A stretch of 64,000 nucleotides of DNA from Mercurialis annua (GCF_937616625.2 NC_065570.1:71823665-71887664); one strand, 5' to 3'. Shown: positions 1-13,400, counted from the first letter of the stretch. Translations and numbers: made by a program. Notes: generated by a model not told the origin, from the letters alone.

Positions 1-41
1 GTCTATTGATAATCGAATTAAAGAATTGATACAGTGCAAAT

Positions 42-1625
42 ATGAAGAAAATAAAGAGAGTAGATTTTCTGAGTTGCCAAACAGAAACGGATCAAGATCC
101 TGTGTCTCTGAAGAGAAAAAGGGGAAGACCTAGGAAATTAAAGAGTGATTTGGAAGACGGACAAATCATCAAAGTACAAAGCCCAACCAGAAGAGGCAAG
201 AAAATACGTTTTTTAAATCGAAACCCTAATGCAATCTTGTGTTGGTTGATTGAGAAAAATATGGTACTAGAGGGAACAAAAGTGCAATACCGTCTTCTTA
301 AGAGATCTACTAATTTAACAGAAGGGAGGATCACCCGTTACGGAATTGAATGCGATTGTTGTCTGCAAATTTTTGGCCTTTCAGAGTTCGAAGCGCATGC
401 TAAGAGCACTAGACATAGGCCAGCTGCAAATATTATATTAGAAGATGGCAGGTCATTGACTGATTGTCTGGCACAACTGGCAGAGACCGGCGAGGGTATG
501 ACAAGCACAAGAATTCCCGGGAGGAAGAATCTTGAGATAGAAAAGGTAAAACAGGGAAATGAGAATGCCAGCGACGGTATAACAAGTACAAGAATTCCGG
601 TGAGGAAGAATCCTGGGAGAAAAAAGGTGGGACGGGAAAACAAGGACGCCAGCGATAGCATCTGCTCCTTTTGTTATGACGGAGGTGATTTACTTATATG
701 CGATCAGTGTCCATCAGTCTTCCATAAAAATTGCCTTGGCGTGGAGGAAATTCCTGAGGAGAACTGGTCTTGTCCATTTTGCTGTTGTAACAATTGTGGC
801 CAAAACAAATTACTAAACAATGATGATCAGCAAGAGGGTTTCATTCTCAGTTGTGATCAATGCCCGCGTAAATTTCATGTAGCGTGTGCACGGAACATAG
901 GAGTAGTCAAGTTAGAACGGAAAAGTACAGAAGATACTTGGTTTTGTAGCAATAAGTGCGAATTTGTATTCTCAAGCCTCCAACAGCTTCTGAGAAAACC
1001 AATTGCCTTAGGTGAAGACAATCTCACTTGGACATTGTTAAAGCCGATGAAGCCAAATCGCTTTGATCTCGGGGTATCATCAGCGAATAACCGAAAACTT
1101 AATCTTTCACTTGAAGTGATTCACAAGTGCTTTGAACCAGTTAAAGAAGCATACACAGGACAAGATCTTGTTGAAGACATTGTTTTTAGTAGAGGATCTA
1201 ACCTTAGTCGCTTGAACTTCCGAGGATTTTACACAGTAGTTCTAGAGAGGAACAACGAATTAATAACTGTTGCTAATGTGCGCATCTCTGGAAACAAGGT
1301 GGCTGAGATACCACTCGTAGCCACCAAATTTGGGTATCGAAGACAAGGAATGTGCAGAATATTAATGAATGAGCTCGAGAGGCAACTTACGAACTTACGA
1401 GTGGAGAAGTTAGTTCTACCTGCTGCAGATAGCACGCTTGAGACATGGACAAAATCTTTCGGATTCTCAGTCATGACAGATGGTGATAAAAAAGCAAATT
1501 CAGATTATCCTGTTCTGGTTTTCCAAGGTACAGTCTTGTGCCAGAAATTCTTAGAGAGGTCCATTCTGCAAGATCAAAGCTTGGATGATCCAGCTGTCCG
1601 CGGCAAATTAGTCGATAAATCTTGA
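42..1625 (+). CDS. IDM1-like PHD-finger / GNAT acetyltransferase protein, single exon
   Basis: A 527-residue open frame with the domain order of the plant Increased DNA Methylation 1 family, nuclear proteins that read histone marks and acetylate histones. Seen in order: an AT-hook-like basic patch with Gly-Arg-Pro at 28-30; a TPL-binding (Jas-type) domain at about 78-150; a PHD finger at about 207-250 (CSFC...CDQC...CPFC); a second degenerate Cys/His finger at about 251-305; and a GNAT fold at about 350-490 whose acetyl-CoA loop reads RRQGMCRIL. The first ATG in the frame is 42 bases into the window, so upstream exons could lie outside; an AG that could be a splice acceptor precedes it. No introns interrupt the frame, whereas I recall family members having several, so a retrocopy is possible. 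It lies tail to tail with CSA-1. Family call is firm, exact orthologue is not. Confidence 0.88.
   Translation: MKKIKRVDFLSCQTETDQDPVSLKRKRGRPRKLKSDLEDGQIIKVQSPTRRGKKIRFLNRNPNAILCWLIEKNMVLEGTKVQYRLLKRSTNLTEGRITRYGIECDCCLQIFGLSEFEAHAKSTRHRPAANIILEDGRSLTDCLAQLAETGEGMTSTRIPGRKNLEIEKVKQGNENASDGITSTRIPVRKNPGRKKVGRENKDASDSICSFCYDGGDLLICDQCPSVFHKNCLGVEEIPEENWSCPFCCCNNCGQNKLLNNDDQQEGFILSCDQCPRKFHVACARNIGVVKLERKSTEDTWFCSNKCEFVFSSLQQLLRKPIALGEDNLTWTLLKPMKPNRFDLGVSSANNRKLNLSLEVIHKCFEPVKEAYTGQDLVEDIVFSRGSNLSRLNFRGFYTVVLERNNELITVANVRISGNKVAEIPLVATKFGYRRQGMCRILMNELERQLTNLRVEKLVLPAADSTLETWTKSFGFSVMTDGDKKANSDYPVLVFQGTVLCQKFLERSILQDQSLDDPAVRGKLVDKS
495..656 (+). repeat. In-frame 81-bp tandem repeat inside the IDM1-like gene
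   Basis: Two diverged copies (495-575 and 576-656) each encode a 27-residue unit containing a TSTRIP-x-RKN motif followed by a lysine-rich run and an Asn/Asp-Ala-Ser-Asp end. The repeat forms the basic linker between the TPL-binding domain and the first PHD finger. Confidence 0.8.
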
Positions 1626-2524
1626 ACTCACTTTCTGTAGTCTCTGTTAATTGCTGCCTGAATTTAAATCAAAAGATGAGAATTTATATGTATATATCTA
1701 TGCAGTTAAGAGAGCTAGAAATTGAATTGCTACATATGTTCTAGCCACCCCACAACCTATAGTTGTTTTGTATCTATTCTGTTCTTTTTGTACGGCAAAT
1801 GAATGATTCTGGTAATTTCTTGAAGCTTATCAGTATTAGTTCTTTAATTTTCTCCTTTTCCCTTTATGCCTTCCCTTAAAGTTTGACTGTTTGAATATAA
1901 CTCTCATGTGTAATGTGGAATGTTGACTAGTAAAATTTCCTCTTTATCCAGACAAAATCGATAGAGAGGTAAGGATCTATAGACCACTTTGACATATTCA
2001 ATCATTTTAATTTTTGCAGGAATTCTTAAACTTAAACCACAACTGAACTAGATTATTGCATCTATGTCTAATTCAAAGTAATTAGTAGAATTGGTACATA
2101 ATTTTATGGGTAATGCAATCACTGGAAAAACTATTACTAGGCACTTTATTTGATGTTGGAGAATTTAAATTTAAATAAAAGTTCCATCACCATCAGTACT
2201 CAATTATGGGAATGATGGAAATAATTCTAGAACCAGAGTGTGCTCGGGTTTCATGTGCCATCGTAAGGTTCCCCATGATTTGAGGAAATCAAACAGACTA
2301 GATCCAGTTGAAGTCATTTGATGAAATACAAATTCCAGTCACTATGAAGGAACAAACTTTTATGATACAGGTAAAGCAGCACATAAGCCAATATAGATTG
2401 ACAAAATATGAAGAATAATAAACTAGCCAGAGGAATAAAATAGTGCACTGTAGAATATGTAAAATATATTATAAAGAAAAAAATTGCTCAGGTACCTGGG
2501 GCAAAAAAGACATAGCAGCAGATG
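1626..2524. other. Convergent intergenic region, both 3' ends
   Basis: AT-rich DNA between the stop codons of the IDM1-like gene and CSA-1, which point at each other. It must hold both 3' untranslated regions. I see no coding sequence or clear repeat. Confidence 0.6.
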
Positions 2525-5500
2525 TCAATCACTCCAGTTGTCCTGATCCTCAGCTGGTCCTGTGTCCTAGTGTCCACATCCAAAGTTAAATAAGAAAGAA
2601 TCCATGTGTAGCTACTAATGCTAAAATTTTCATTTTCCTGATGCATGTATTCAAATAAAACCGGAAATGTTGTAATAAAGATGTAAAGAGCATAGACAAC
2701 AAATTCTACCATGTCGATCAATTTGGGAGGAGACCAGACTAAAATTTGTCGATCATTGCCACCCGTGTACATTTCCTGCATGGAATCAGTCAGCCACCAG
2801 TTGAGCAATGCATACAAATATATATGAGATACAGAGCATGGTATTATTTTTAATATCGATTACCATCCAAAATTCAAGACTCAAGAGATCCAACCCCCTC
2901 TTGTCCCTCTTTTTTTATGGTAAGTTAGAAATCATTGATCAACAATTTAACAGGCCTACTTTGGGCAAGTCATCCCATCTTCCAGATGAAAATTGCAATA
3001 TATTCTCAAACACATGGTGCATAGTCCCCATTCTCCTTTCCCCCCCTTTTATGGGAACCCAGAATCTGAAATAGCCTTCTTTTTCCTTTAAATGGACATT
3101 CAATCCTCACTAACTGAATTAGATACAGGTAACAATGCAAAAGACTTTGATTTGTTATCCGAACCACATAAATTCTGTTGGGTGGGGGTTCAGAACTAAA
3201 ATTGCATGATAACGCCTAGTTGCCAGTAGCAGAACATGATGTTTGTCTTGTATGATTGATAAGAAATCCAAAAGAACTTTGAAGAAAATGTACAGGAAAA
3301 GGGTGGAACCTGATCTTCTGAATTATACCAGCAGCAGTTCACATATTCATAATGGCCACGGAATGTCATGGAAGTGTTACCCGACCAAACATCAAATGCC
3401 TATAATTAAAATAAGAAATAAATAAGGTTCCAATAACAGTACTTTTTGTTCAATTAACAACTGCAAAAAAGAAAAAAAAACTGCAGAAATGGCCTACTTT
3501 TACAGCTGTCATGCATGGGACAAATACTAAGGATGAATCTTGGGTTGTGGCCAATTGAATCGCTTTGCTACTTTGGAGACGAACGGTTTCAAAGTTCACA
3601 AGTGTGTTGCAGCCAGATTCAACGTCCCACAACCTCATTCTTGAATCTGATCCTGCAAGCCAGAAGGGAAAAGGAAGTGTTAGCCACATGGCACATACTA
3701 AATGGAAGAAAAACAATTGCTATCCAGAAAATGAATTTCTTAAAGTTAAATAATGGAAAAAATACGAAATTGTCTCACCAGAGCATTTAACAAATAGGAA
3801 AATACGTTTCAATTACTTTCTAAAACAACTTCTGAATACAACCCTAAAAAGAACAAATCACTGGGCGAATCATTAAATACTATGCACGAGTACAATGAAA
3901 AATGATTGCATCACAGTGTTTCAATAAAATTGTTCGTTTGAAATGTAATAATTTCCGGAGAAATGCCTTACACTTTAGCTCTTTAAGTCACTCAAATAAC
4001 GTTTTCTTCAACTAATCATACAAATTCTAAGGGAACTATAAATTACTTGAACTACTTAAAAGTATTTCAAACAGTGTAGTATGTATTCTCCCACAATTCA
4101 AAAACTTCTTGATTGGGTAACTTTTATAGCGTCAATATGTAACTTGCTAAATGTTTGAGCTGAAGCAGAATGGTAAAGCCTGATGTCAGGAGGACTAAAA
4201 TCCATTTTCAAACTCCCCATTAATCATTACCAGTACCGGTTTTTCAAAAAATGTAGAATCAGCCCTTGGCTCAATATGTCTATCTTCACATTAATGCATA
4301 ATCCAAGTAAAAAAAAAACTGAATGACAATATGATGGGAGAAAAAGTCAACCTGCACTTAGAAGATACATTCCATCTTCAGTTAATTTAAGACCAGTAAC
4401 AGCACCATAATGGGCAGTGGCTCGATCTTGACTAGACAACATCCCAGGATGTAATCTCTGCTTGACAGGTCCCTTGGCTGGACTTCGACCAAGTGGAGAT
4501 TGCTTAATTCCATTCCCACTAGTTGATTTCTTCTGCGATGCCCTTGATTTTGAAGATAAACATTGACCTACTGGTAAGGTCCTTAATGAACCCTGAATAT
4601 ATTTTATAGACAAAAAAACAAATGAAGGAAAAAGTGTTACCCATGCCTCCGAGGTCAAAATAATAAATGTGCAGAACTCATGCAAGAGTCATTTAGTGAT
4701 TGTCGAAAGGCCGTAGCTCTAGTGACCATTATGTTTCAACTTACACTTGCATGCTCGGAATAATTCACCAAAGACAATTACAGAGACTTGGCATACTATA
4801 ACTAAGGAATCTAAGTACAAGTACACAATAAACAAAACTACAGCATACCTAAAGTTTCAAAACATTGATGTATACCCGATTCATTGTGACACATGAATGT
4901 TGCTTTAAATTAAAACAACAAACATGGAATGCATACATAATAAACAAACACACGCACAAAAAGCACACATGAAAATACCTTATTATTAGTATTAGAATGT
5001 GAGGGGACCGGAGGGCGTCTCCCAAGCTGAGACTGAGACTGATCTAAAACTCGAAAACATCCAGCACGCCTGATATCCCAAAATCGAATAGCGCCATCAC
5101 ATCCCCCAGTAACCAAAACCCACTCGCTCGACTTAGACCATTCGGCCGCCATAACACCGTCTGCCATAAATAAAGTCAACTATGTCCTCATTATCACCTC
5201 ATGAAGATACTCAGCTATAAGCTCAAAACTGTAAAACGACAATAATTACAATAAATAGCGATACAACTGGCAAGAATAAGCACAGCATACCACGGTGACC
5301 GGATAGTGTGTGAGAAAAAGCACCAGAAGCAATATCACAAAGTCTAACTTGAACATCCTCGCTAGCAGCAGCTATAAGCATGTGAGTTGTTGCCAAAGCT
5401 GACATGGCAGTTCTATAAACCTTTCCAGGCAACTTAAAGTCCACCACTACCTACCATAAAATGCAAATAACCAAATGAATATGAACATAATAAAAAATAC

Positions 5501-6015
5501 GAAGCAGATAAAATATGATACCTGAGTGGTATTAGTATCCCAAACTTTAATATAATGATCGTAAGAGCCTGTAACGAAGAGTCCAGTATCGACGGGATAC
5601 CAAGTAGCAGAAGAAACGGCATATTTATGTGCCGTTTCATGCTGCTTATCGATAACAAACAAGCACTTGTGCTTAGATATAACGTCGTCAAAATATGTAG
5701 GTCGCTGAACATCGAAAACTGCAGCAGATGCATCCGATGCACCGGATAATAAATATCTTCCCTCTGTTAAATCAACCTGATATTTATCATCATTAATACA
5801 GCATTTTACATAATATCAACAATAATTTGATGAAATTAAACTTGAATTAATTTCAAATTGTGTACCTGAAGAGAGTTGATGGATCCTCTGTGAGGAGAAA
5901 CGATTTCTTTGTAATTAGAGAGCCGGAGATTAGAGATCCGGTTTGATTTAATCCGATTCGTGAAGGAAATAGGTCGGGTGTTTCCCGATTCTCTGTTTCG
6001 TATTTCCCTCCACAT
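2525..6015 (-). CDS. CSA-1: CSA-type WD40 protein (Cockayne syndrome A homologue), 9 exons
   Basis: Coding exons (minus strand): 6015-5866, 5776-5522, 5450-5291, 5160-4979, 4592-4352, 3652-3498, 3399-3310, 2775-2710 and 2566-2525. They join in phase to 446 aa, close to Arabidopsis CSA-1 (about 450 aa). The family is a WD40 substrate receptor for the CUL4-DDB1 ubiquitin ligase in transcription-coupled and UV-damage repair. Visible are a start MWREIRNRES, WD repeats ending YIKVWDT, VRLCDIA, IRFWDIR, MRLWDVE and ILVWSP, a DWD-type box (WDIR at 216-219) for DDB1 docking, a Ser/Lys-rich insertion from exon 5, and an acidic tail ending DQDNWSD. All introns are GT-AG. The last acceptor was chosen because it gives the short acidic tail; a downstream acceptor would give a longer, unfamiliar C-terminus. 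Confidence 0.93.
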
Positions 6016-6384
6016 TTCAGAGGCATCTTTAGCCTCGACAAGAAAAATGATTCGGTTTTCTTTTTTCCTTTTCTTCTGTATGGATTCAAAAGCTTGGTTT
6101 ATTTAAGCTTTTTTTTCTTGATGGAAAAAAAATTGTAGAGGTTCGATTTTTTAAGCATAGGTTGATGTTGAAGAAGAGGATAGGATTAAATTGTAGAGAT
6201 AGCTGCTGCGTTTCAGCTTTGATTGCAGTTTCTACTGCAGCTGCAGTTAGTTCTATTTCAGCTGACGTGAAAATGATGGATGCAAAATTGAACAAAGGAT
6301 TAATTTGACCCTTCAATTTTGCACATAATATAAAAACATCATTTTCAATTAAAACACTATCAAAAAACTTTAGCTCATTTTTTT

Positions 6385-6640
6385 TGCATAAAGTACAAAA
6401 AAATCCTCGATTAATCCTATTTTTATAATTTTCTCTCTCAACTTGTAAGCTAATTGTCCCTCAATTAGCAATTTGCCCCTACAACTTGTAAGCTAATTTA
6501 CAAAAATGGAGTTAAACTTAAAACCACCAATTTTAAGATTGATTTGTCTTCAAAGTTAATTTATGTGTGAATTGCCCATTTTTTATAAGTTGAGGGGACT
6601 AATTGCTACTTAAGTCTTTTATGAAAAGATTTATAAATTA
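6385..6640. repeat. Degenerate foldback repeat upstream of CSA-1
   Basis: An imperfect inverted repeat: the motif around 6470-6495 (cccctacaacttgtaa) recurs reversed around 6585-6605 (ttataagttgagggg). A 17-base direct repeat, caacttgtaagctaatt, also occurs near 6439 and 6482. It looks like an old MITE. The rest of 6016-7164 holds the CSA-1 leader and promoter, a short GC-rich patch near 6750-6810 and AT-rich DNA. Confidence 0.4.
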
Positions 6641-7164
6641 GCTTTTAGGGTACAAATTAGCATTTAGGTTTTATAAATTACCATTTTTTTTTTTTGACAA
6701 TAAATAAATTACCATTTAAAATCTAGTTTTTAGGGTTTTGCTTTAGACCAGTGGTAGCGGCGGCAGCCGCCGGTTTCTGCCAGTGACCGTTGATGGGGCG
6801 GTGGTAGGAGGGGAGGGTTTAGGGTTTCAAATTGTTTTTTTTAAACGGTTTGAAACCCTATTATAAACTATTTGAAAAACAGTTTATAAAACAGTTTCAA
6901 ATTGTGTTTTTTAGAAATTGTTTGAAATTAAAAGATTCGGAAATTTTGAGGTACGATAAAAATCTTTAGTTCGGGGGCGAAATTTAGCATATATTTTTGT
7001 TATTTTTTTTAGATAACTTTGCAAATCCTTTTTACAAAGTACTCTGTGTTTTGTGTAAGCCCTATATTTTTTTTTATCTATCATTCATGGATTTTCAGAT
7101 TTAAAAACCTGGTGAGCTAAGATTTATTTCTATTACAATCGAGGAAAAGAACTCCTATTAGTAA

Positions 7165-7395
7165 CTGCACATTCTGTTAGGGGACACCAATTATCTCTTG
7201 TTTCATACAAGCTTTAACTGCATCCGGAGGAACATCATATTTATGACAATCCAATATTGGCTAACAAATCTGCACCTCTATTAGAACATGAACAACTTTA
7301 ATTTCCCAATTCTTCTGCAACTTCCTCTTGATATCCCTTGTCAAAATATAGTGACCGTCAATAATTAATCTATTTGCCTCTAGAAGAACATAAGC
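7165..7395 (-). mobile_element. LINE RNase H domain fragment, frameshifted
   Basis: Reading the minus strand in two or three frames gives the C-terminal RNase H signature of plant non-LTR retrotransposons: EANRLIIDGHYILTRD, then KNWEIKVVHV, then, after a frameshift, NRGADLLANIG (the usual last catalytic Asp context), then a tail reading YDVPPDAVK. Frameshifts and a stop show that it is dead. It lies just downstream of the kinesin gene's stop. Confidence 0.6.
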
Positions 7396-7499
7396 ACAAA
7401 ATCAACACTCAATAGAATTGATTTATTATCTAATACATTAGTGATATAGACAGAGATGAAACATGAAAGATTATTAAAAGTGTAGTAATCTGTTTGGCT

Positions 7500-10400
7500 C
7501 TAGAACAGAAGCCTGTACATTTCGCAAGTCTTGTTCCACTTTGCTTTCAACTCTTCCAGTGTTGTCAAGTCCAGCAGTAAATGTTGTTCCATTATTTTAA
7601 TCTCCTCTTCTTTCAAATCCATCTCAAACACACTCTGCTGATATTCAACAATACCGTTCTCTTTCATCTCCGACGCCATTTTCTTTTCCCGAACAACAGC
7701 CTCAACTGCAAGTTCGAGCTCCTCGATAGATCTTGACCCTTTATCTATTTCTTTCTTAATAACTACCATCTCATTGTTTATCTTCTCACACTTCCTACTC
7801 AATTTCTCAATATCACTTGTTATCACCCCAAGCTTCTCTCGGGTCTGGTTTATCTCGGCTTTTTCTTCTTCATATTTCAGCAAATCACTAGCTTTACAGC
7901 CTATATGCAACTTCAAGTCCGGTTTCTCCATGTTATCTATGGGAAACAGAACCTTCTCATTTTCTTGCCTGAGTTTGGATTTCAGATTTTTGTAAGTCTT
8001 TCTTAATTCGGTTTCTTCTTGTTGATTCCTTGCCAGAGCAGCCTCAGTTTCGCACTTGGAAACTGAAAGACGGGCTAAATCCTGTTTCTTTTCATCAAGG
8101 TATGTTGTTGAAGCATTCACCCTCTCCCTCGCTCTCTTTTCTCGCTGTTCGAAATAACTAAATAACTGCGAAAAGCTTGACAGTGAATATTTAAGTTCTG
8201 ATAGTTTCTTATCTGAGAGAGCTTTTCTTTTGTGAATTTCTGAAGAAAGATATCCCAAGGATATAAACTCTTGCTGCCTCACCAGATATTCCTCTTCTGC
8301 TGCTTCAATTTCCCTCCAAAGCTTATCAAATTCCACAAAAGCTTTCTCAACTGAACCTAGAATACTATCCGAAACTCTAATAGCTTCTGTTTCCGGTTTC
8401 ATTCTAACCAAATCTAGATCTTTTGAAACCTCGACTGCAGTTCCAATGTCAATCTGATCTCTTGCTTCTGGCTGATAATCCATTTGAAATAAGTCGTGTC
8501 CATCAGATACATCATCAAAGGCAGAGCACGGAACGGATTCAGTAAATAGAACTTCTTCATCAGCTTTAGCTAATACCAAAGCACTTGACTCCAATATATT
8601 TGCTTCGAGGTCACTGGGCGATGCACATGACCAACTACGTATTCCCCCATCAACTTCAACAAGCTTTTCTAGGCAACCAAATTCTCTGCTTTCATCTCTC
8701 TTCTGTCCTTCTAGGCAACCAAATTCTCTGCTTTCATCTCTCTTCTGTCCACTAGAAGAAACCGTTCTTTTAAATTCATCCCTTTCATGCATAGCTTTTT
8801 CATACAGACCCATCAATTTTTCATTTTCTTCATGCATTTCCATAAGCTGGTGCTCTAGCTTCTTGACATTTGTTTCCATCTCAATCTCTTTTACCTTGGC
8901 AAATTCAACATGGCTCCCATCACTATCAACTTCCATTTCATTTTGCTTATTTACTTCCATATCATAATCTTCAATACTCTTGGCTTTATTGGATATTTTA
9001 TAGACACTTTCAGAAGCTGCTCGTTCATACATCTCAATAAGACAATTTTTTTCCTCAATTACAGCTTTAAGCTTCGTTTGTAATTCAGTGTTTTCCTCAA
9101 TGCAAGCAGCCAGCTTTAATTGTAGCTCTCCATTCTCTTTACATAGTATAATTGCTTTCTCATGAGCTTCTGCTTCTCTTTGACTTGCAGCAGCTATGGC
9201 GTCAACCAGCGTTTTGAGCTCCATTTGGCCTTCATTATTAATAAGTAATGCATCAGTTGACACAACAGGCAGTTGTGTTTGCTCCTTTATGTCTACAGGG
9301 GACCTCTCTTCTTCAAGTTTAGCTAGCAGATCATTAACTTGCCTACAAATTTATTCAACAACATCAATTGCCGTCAGATTACAAAAAAACTTGCCATTTA
9401 AATTTCTAACATGTACAATTATTCAAAGACATTACCTTTCCAATTTTTCTTTCTCTGCAAGGCAGAAGCCAGCCTGCTTATGGAGTGCGTCAATTTCTGC
9501 TTGATTTTGAATGGCCTAGAACATAAAATCAAATTCCAGTTATATCATTTTACCAAAATTTAAGGTGATTGCGGGGAGGGGTCATGCATAAAAGTAGTAC
9601 TTTATTCACCTGCATTCGGAGGAATTCATTTTCCTCATTAATTAAAGCACGCCATGGTACTCCAAATTCCTGAATTAGAACAATACTATGTTACTATTTT
9701 TGAGAAATTAAATTCCCAAACAAATACTTAGTGAGAATGAAGAGAAATGAGCATAAAACTGCTCAAAGCCTTGGGCAGAGTAATTTTTAAGAAAGAATAT
9801 CCCTAGCTCAAATAAGTAAGGATCCACATTACCAACCCGCATCCATATTAAATAAGCACCATACATTTTCAAACAAGGTTAAGGGGTGGATCAAATGTCT
9901 TCCTATTCATTATTCCTACTAATATATTTGTTAAAATTCATGTTAAGCATGTAAAAGGATGAATTGAGTGTCATGTATAAAATCAGTATGTATGGGAATA
10001 TGCATATAATAGATGAAAAGGCCAATTCATTTGTGAATGAAATGACACTAATATGAATCAAACAATTAAAATTGCAAAGGATTAGGAAAATTGTTATTTC
10101 TTTGTCTTGTGGAGATGTAGGCATGCAGCCTCTATATATAAATATATATATATTTGGTTCCTGTAAAGTATAGTCTTTAGTTAACCCATCTTATGCATAA
10201 TAGAGGAGTGAAATAAATCACAAATGCATAGAGCAGTGAAATAAATCACAGACAATAACCAGTAAAACATAGTTAACCTGATCAGATGGATCTGCCTTTG
10301 TTTTCTGCACCAACAATATATACCCGAGTCAAGATCAAGAGTAGCTAAATAATATGTCAAATTTGACATTCAAATAAAATTTGCGACTAACCTGAATTGC

Positions 10401-13400
10401 GAAGGGATCTGACTCGTGCATAAGTTTCCAATCAAGAGCTTCAAGCAACTGCACAAATAATTATTAGACATGTAAATTCAGTAACAAATATGATGTTGCA
10501 AAGTCTCCATGCATACGAATCTCTACTCTACCTTATTCTGTAACACCGTGACCTGTTCACTCATCATCTCCTGTTCGCCTTCTTCATAAATTGATTTTAG
10601 CCTGTGGATTAAGAAGACTTGAAAGTTAATTTAATTACGATGATTCAGATGAATCATAAGATCTTCAGATGAAGAAAAAATTGGTAGAAAAGCAAATGCT
10701 AATATCACAAGATGTAAACCGCCAACAGGCTATTATTGTCTCATGTAATACACAAAAGGCTATCATTTTCCAACTTTTAATAAAAGCATAGATAACAATC
10801 AGCCATGGTAGAAAGAACTTTTGGTTCCACAATTCATGAAATTTTTCCATTTTAACTTGACAAGATTATGCTTCCATCTCATCGAAAACACCATTCAATG
10901 ACATGAAAGAAAAGAGAAACAAATGTTGAAGAATGACATGCCTTCTTATTTCTTCCTTTAGCCGCAAATTTTCCATGGCAAATCTTGTGACTTCTTGGTT
11001 CCGATCTACCTGGGTACGTAAAAGTTCAATTTCCTTCAGGTGTTCCTCTTTTTCTTTCAACAAGTGTGTCTCAGCCGAAATCTTTCCAGAAGCAACTGCC
11101 TCTAGTCTTTTAATTCCTGCTTCTCGAAAACGTAACCTCATTTTTAAACCTTGTATCTCATCTGCTCTTTGCTTGACCTAGTTTTCCAGAAGTACAAAAA
11201 TTAGCTTTTTACTATTGTCAAATCAGATCTGAAAAAATTGATGACATGAGAGTTGATCAAATCCAATCAACTTTCACCAATTTTGAAAAATAAGGCTAAT
11301 AGCTTTGTAGTTTTTTGCAAATGGAAAAGGATAATGTTTCTTCTGTCAAATGGTCCAATATTTAAATTCCAGAAAATAGTTATGCACAAACCAGCTGTGT
11401 AGCTGCCTGATTTTCAGCTGCCAATGCCTTCAAAGCAATATCCTTGTCCTTTTCCCTCCTGAAAGCCCCAACAAGGGCAACTTCGTAGTCTTTCTTCTGA
11501 TAAAATACAACAAATAAAAAGATAGCTCAATATTGATAGCAGTTTGCAGATTCAATCCAAATGTTTCCCTAAATTTAAGAACAGCAAGAAAATACCTGGG
11601 ACATCCTTTTTTCAGGCACAAGTGCGCTAAATGATCCATCAAGCCCTTCCCAATTAAAGGATCCAGGAGATCCTGGGAGGCTTAACACTGATGCATCATT
11701 ATCCAGATTGTCAGCTCCTCCACTAGCTAAAATGCGTAGACGGGAAACTTCTTTCTGAGAGCAAACAGAATCCCATATTGATTACAAGTAATCAAGGTAC
11801 ATGAAATACATAGAGAAGAATAGTTCCATAGAAAAAGAAAAGAAGTTGCTGCTTTGCTAGAAGCAATTGATGAAATTCAGGGCACTGCAGTACCTTAAGC
11901 TGCTGAATTTGCACTCGCATTGCAATAACATCTCCAGATGCATCTTCATTAATGATAGCCTAATGGACAAAAAGGTACTTTTTTTAAGCAAAGGCTGAAG
12001 AGTTCAAGGGCATAAGCTACCAATAATATGATTCAGCCAATTACAAACAGACAGTTTAACAATCTATTAGATGTACTGACTATAAGAAAAAGCAGAGGAG
12101 AGTGCTATATTTTTAACCTTCCACAGCCTATCAAATAGAAGCATATCAATTTGTCTTATGTTAACCTTATTACATAAGCATAAATAAAATTAACCAAGAG
12201 TAGTACATTGTTCTTAATGAATTTTGCCCTTTGTGCAAACTTCAGTGTGCTAAATGTCTCCAATGAAGAACTGCAATGGTACAAAAGAAAAAGCCTGATT
12301 ACCAAATGATTCATAGACTATATATAGTTAAAAGGGAAAAATAACAAACAACTAACCAGAGAGATGGAGTAATGTTTGCAACTATAATTGTTTTTGAATT
12401 CCCTCCCAATGAATCCTGAATTGAAAAAGAAATAGAGCTTAAGTATGCAAATTTGTATAAAGTATTAAACCGAGGGACGAAAAAGCTAAAAAATAGTCGA
12501 ATTAATTCAGTCAGAAAAACTATTGAACTTCATCATATAAATTTATCTGGACCACTACATATAGTTTATCAAGAGATGACCTTTCTGCATAAACTTTGCT
12601 ACTTTTGAACAGTCAAATTTGTGCCTCACTAAGAATATAATCAATGCTTTAAAAATATGGAATCCAAATTAACTTTATTTGGATATGTTTCATGGAATTT
12701 CTAACTAAATTTTACAAGAAGAATTAACAACGAGCATAAATATCAGTAGCATATACCTCAAGCATTTAGTAATCAAGAACTGGTATATTTATCATACTAA
12801 ATACTTGAACGTTTTACAGTGGTGGTCTTTAAAGTTTAAACTATTTAGATCCTACAAATTTCTACCTGAAGCAAAAATGTAAGTTTGGAATCTCGATACG
12901 GAACATGTTGCGCCTTTCCATTGGATATACTAACAAGGTTCATTATCACAAGTCTGCAAGTATTAAAACAAAGTCAATAAAAAAAAGTAGTTAAAACTTA
13001 AGAATAAAAAGTAAGATTAGACACTCTAGAATTACAAAAATGTCTTCTATGCTCAAATAAACTAAAATTGAAAAGCAGCAACAACGCACCCTAACGTCGA
13101 TAGTGACTTGTTGATATTAGTAGCTTCCTTCAGACGTTCACCTTCAGCACCAGAACTCTTCTGCCTGTGATCATATTTATAGAATAATTATTATAGTAAT
13201 GATAAAAGTTTGGTACTTTTGCATCCAGTTGTATTGCTCAATACCTTTCAGAACCTGCTAAATCAACAAGATTAAGCCGAGCAAATCGGTGATGGATTAC
13301 ACCTTGAGATTCCCACTGAACAAAAAGTTAGAGATTATCAAATTGAAAAACACAAAATATTCAAATTTTAAAAAAAAAAATCATTTGAAAACCTATCATA

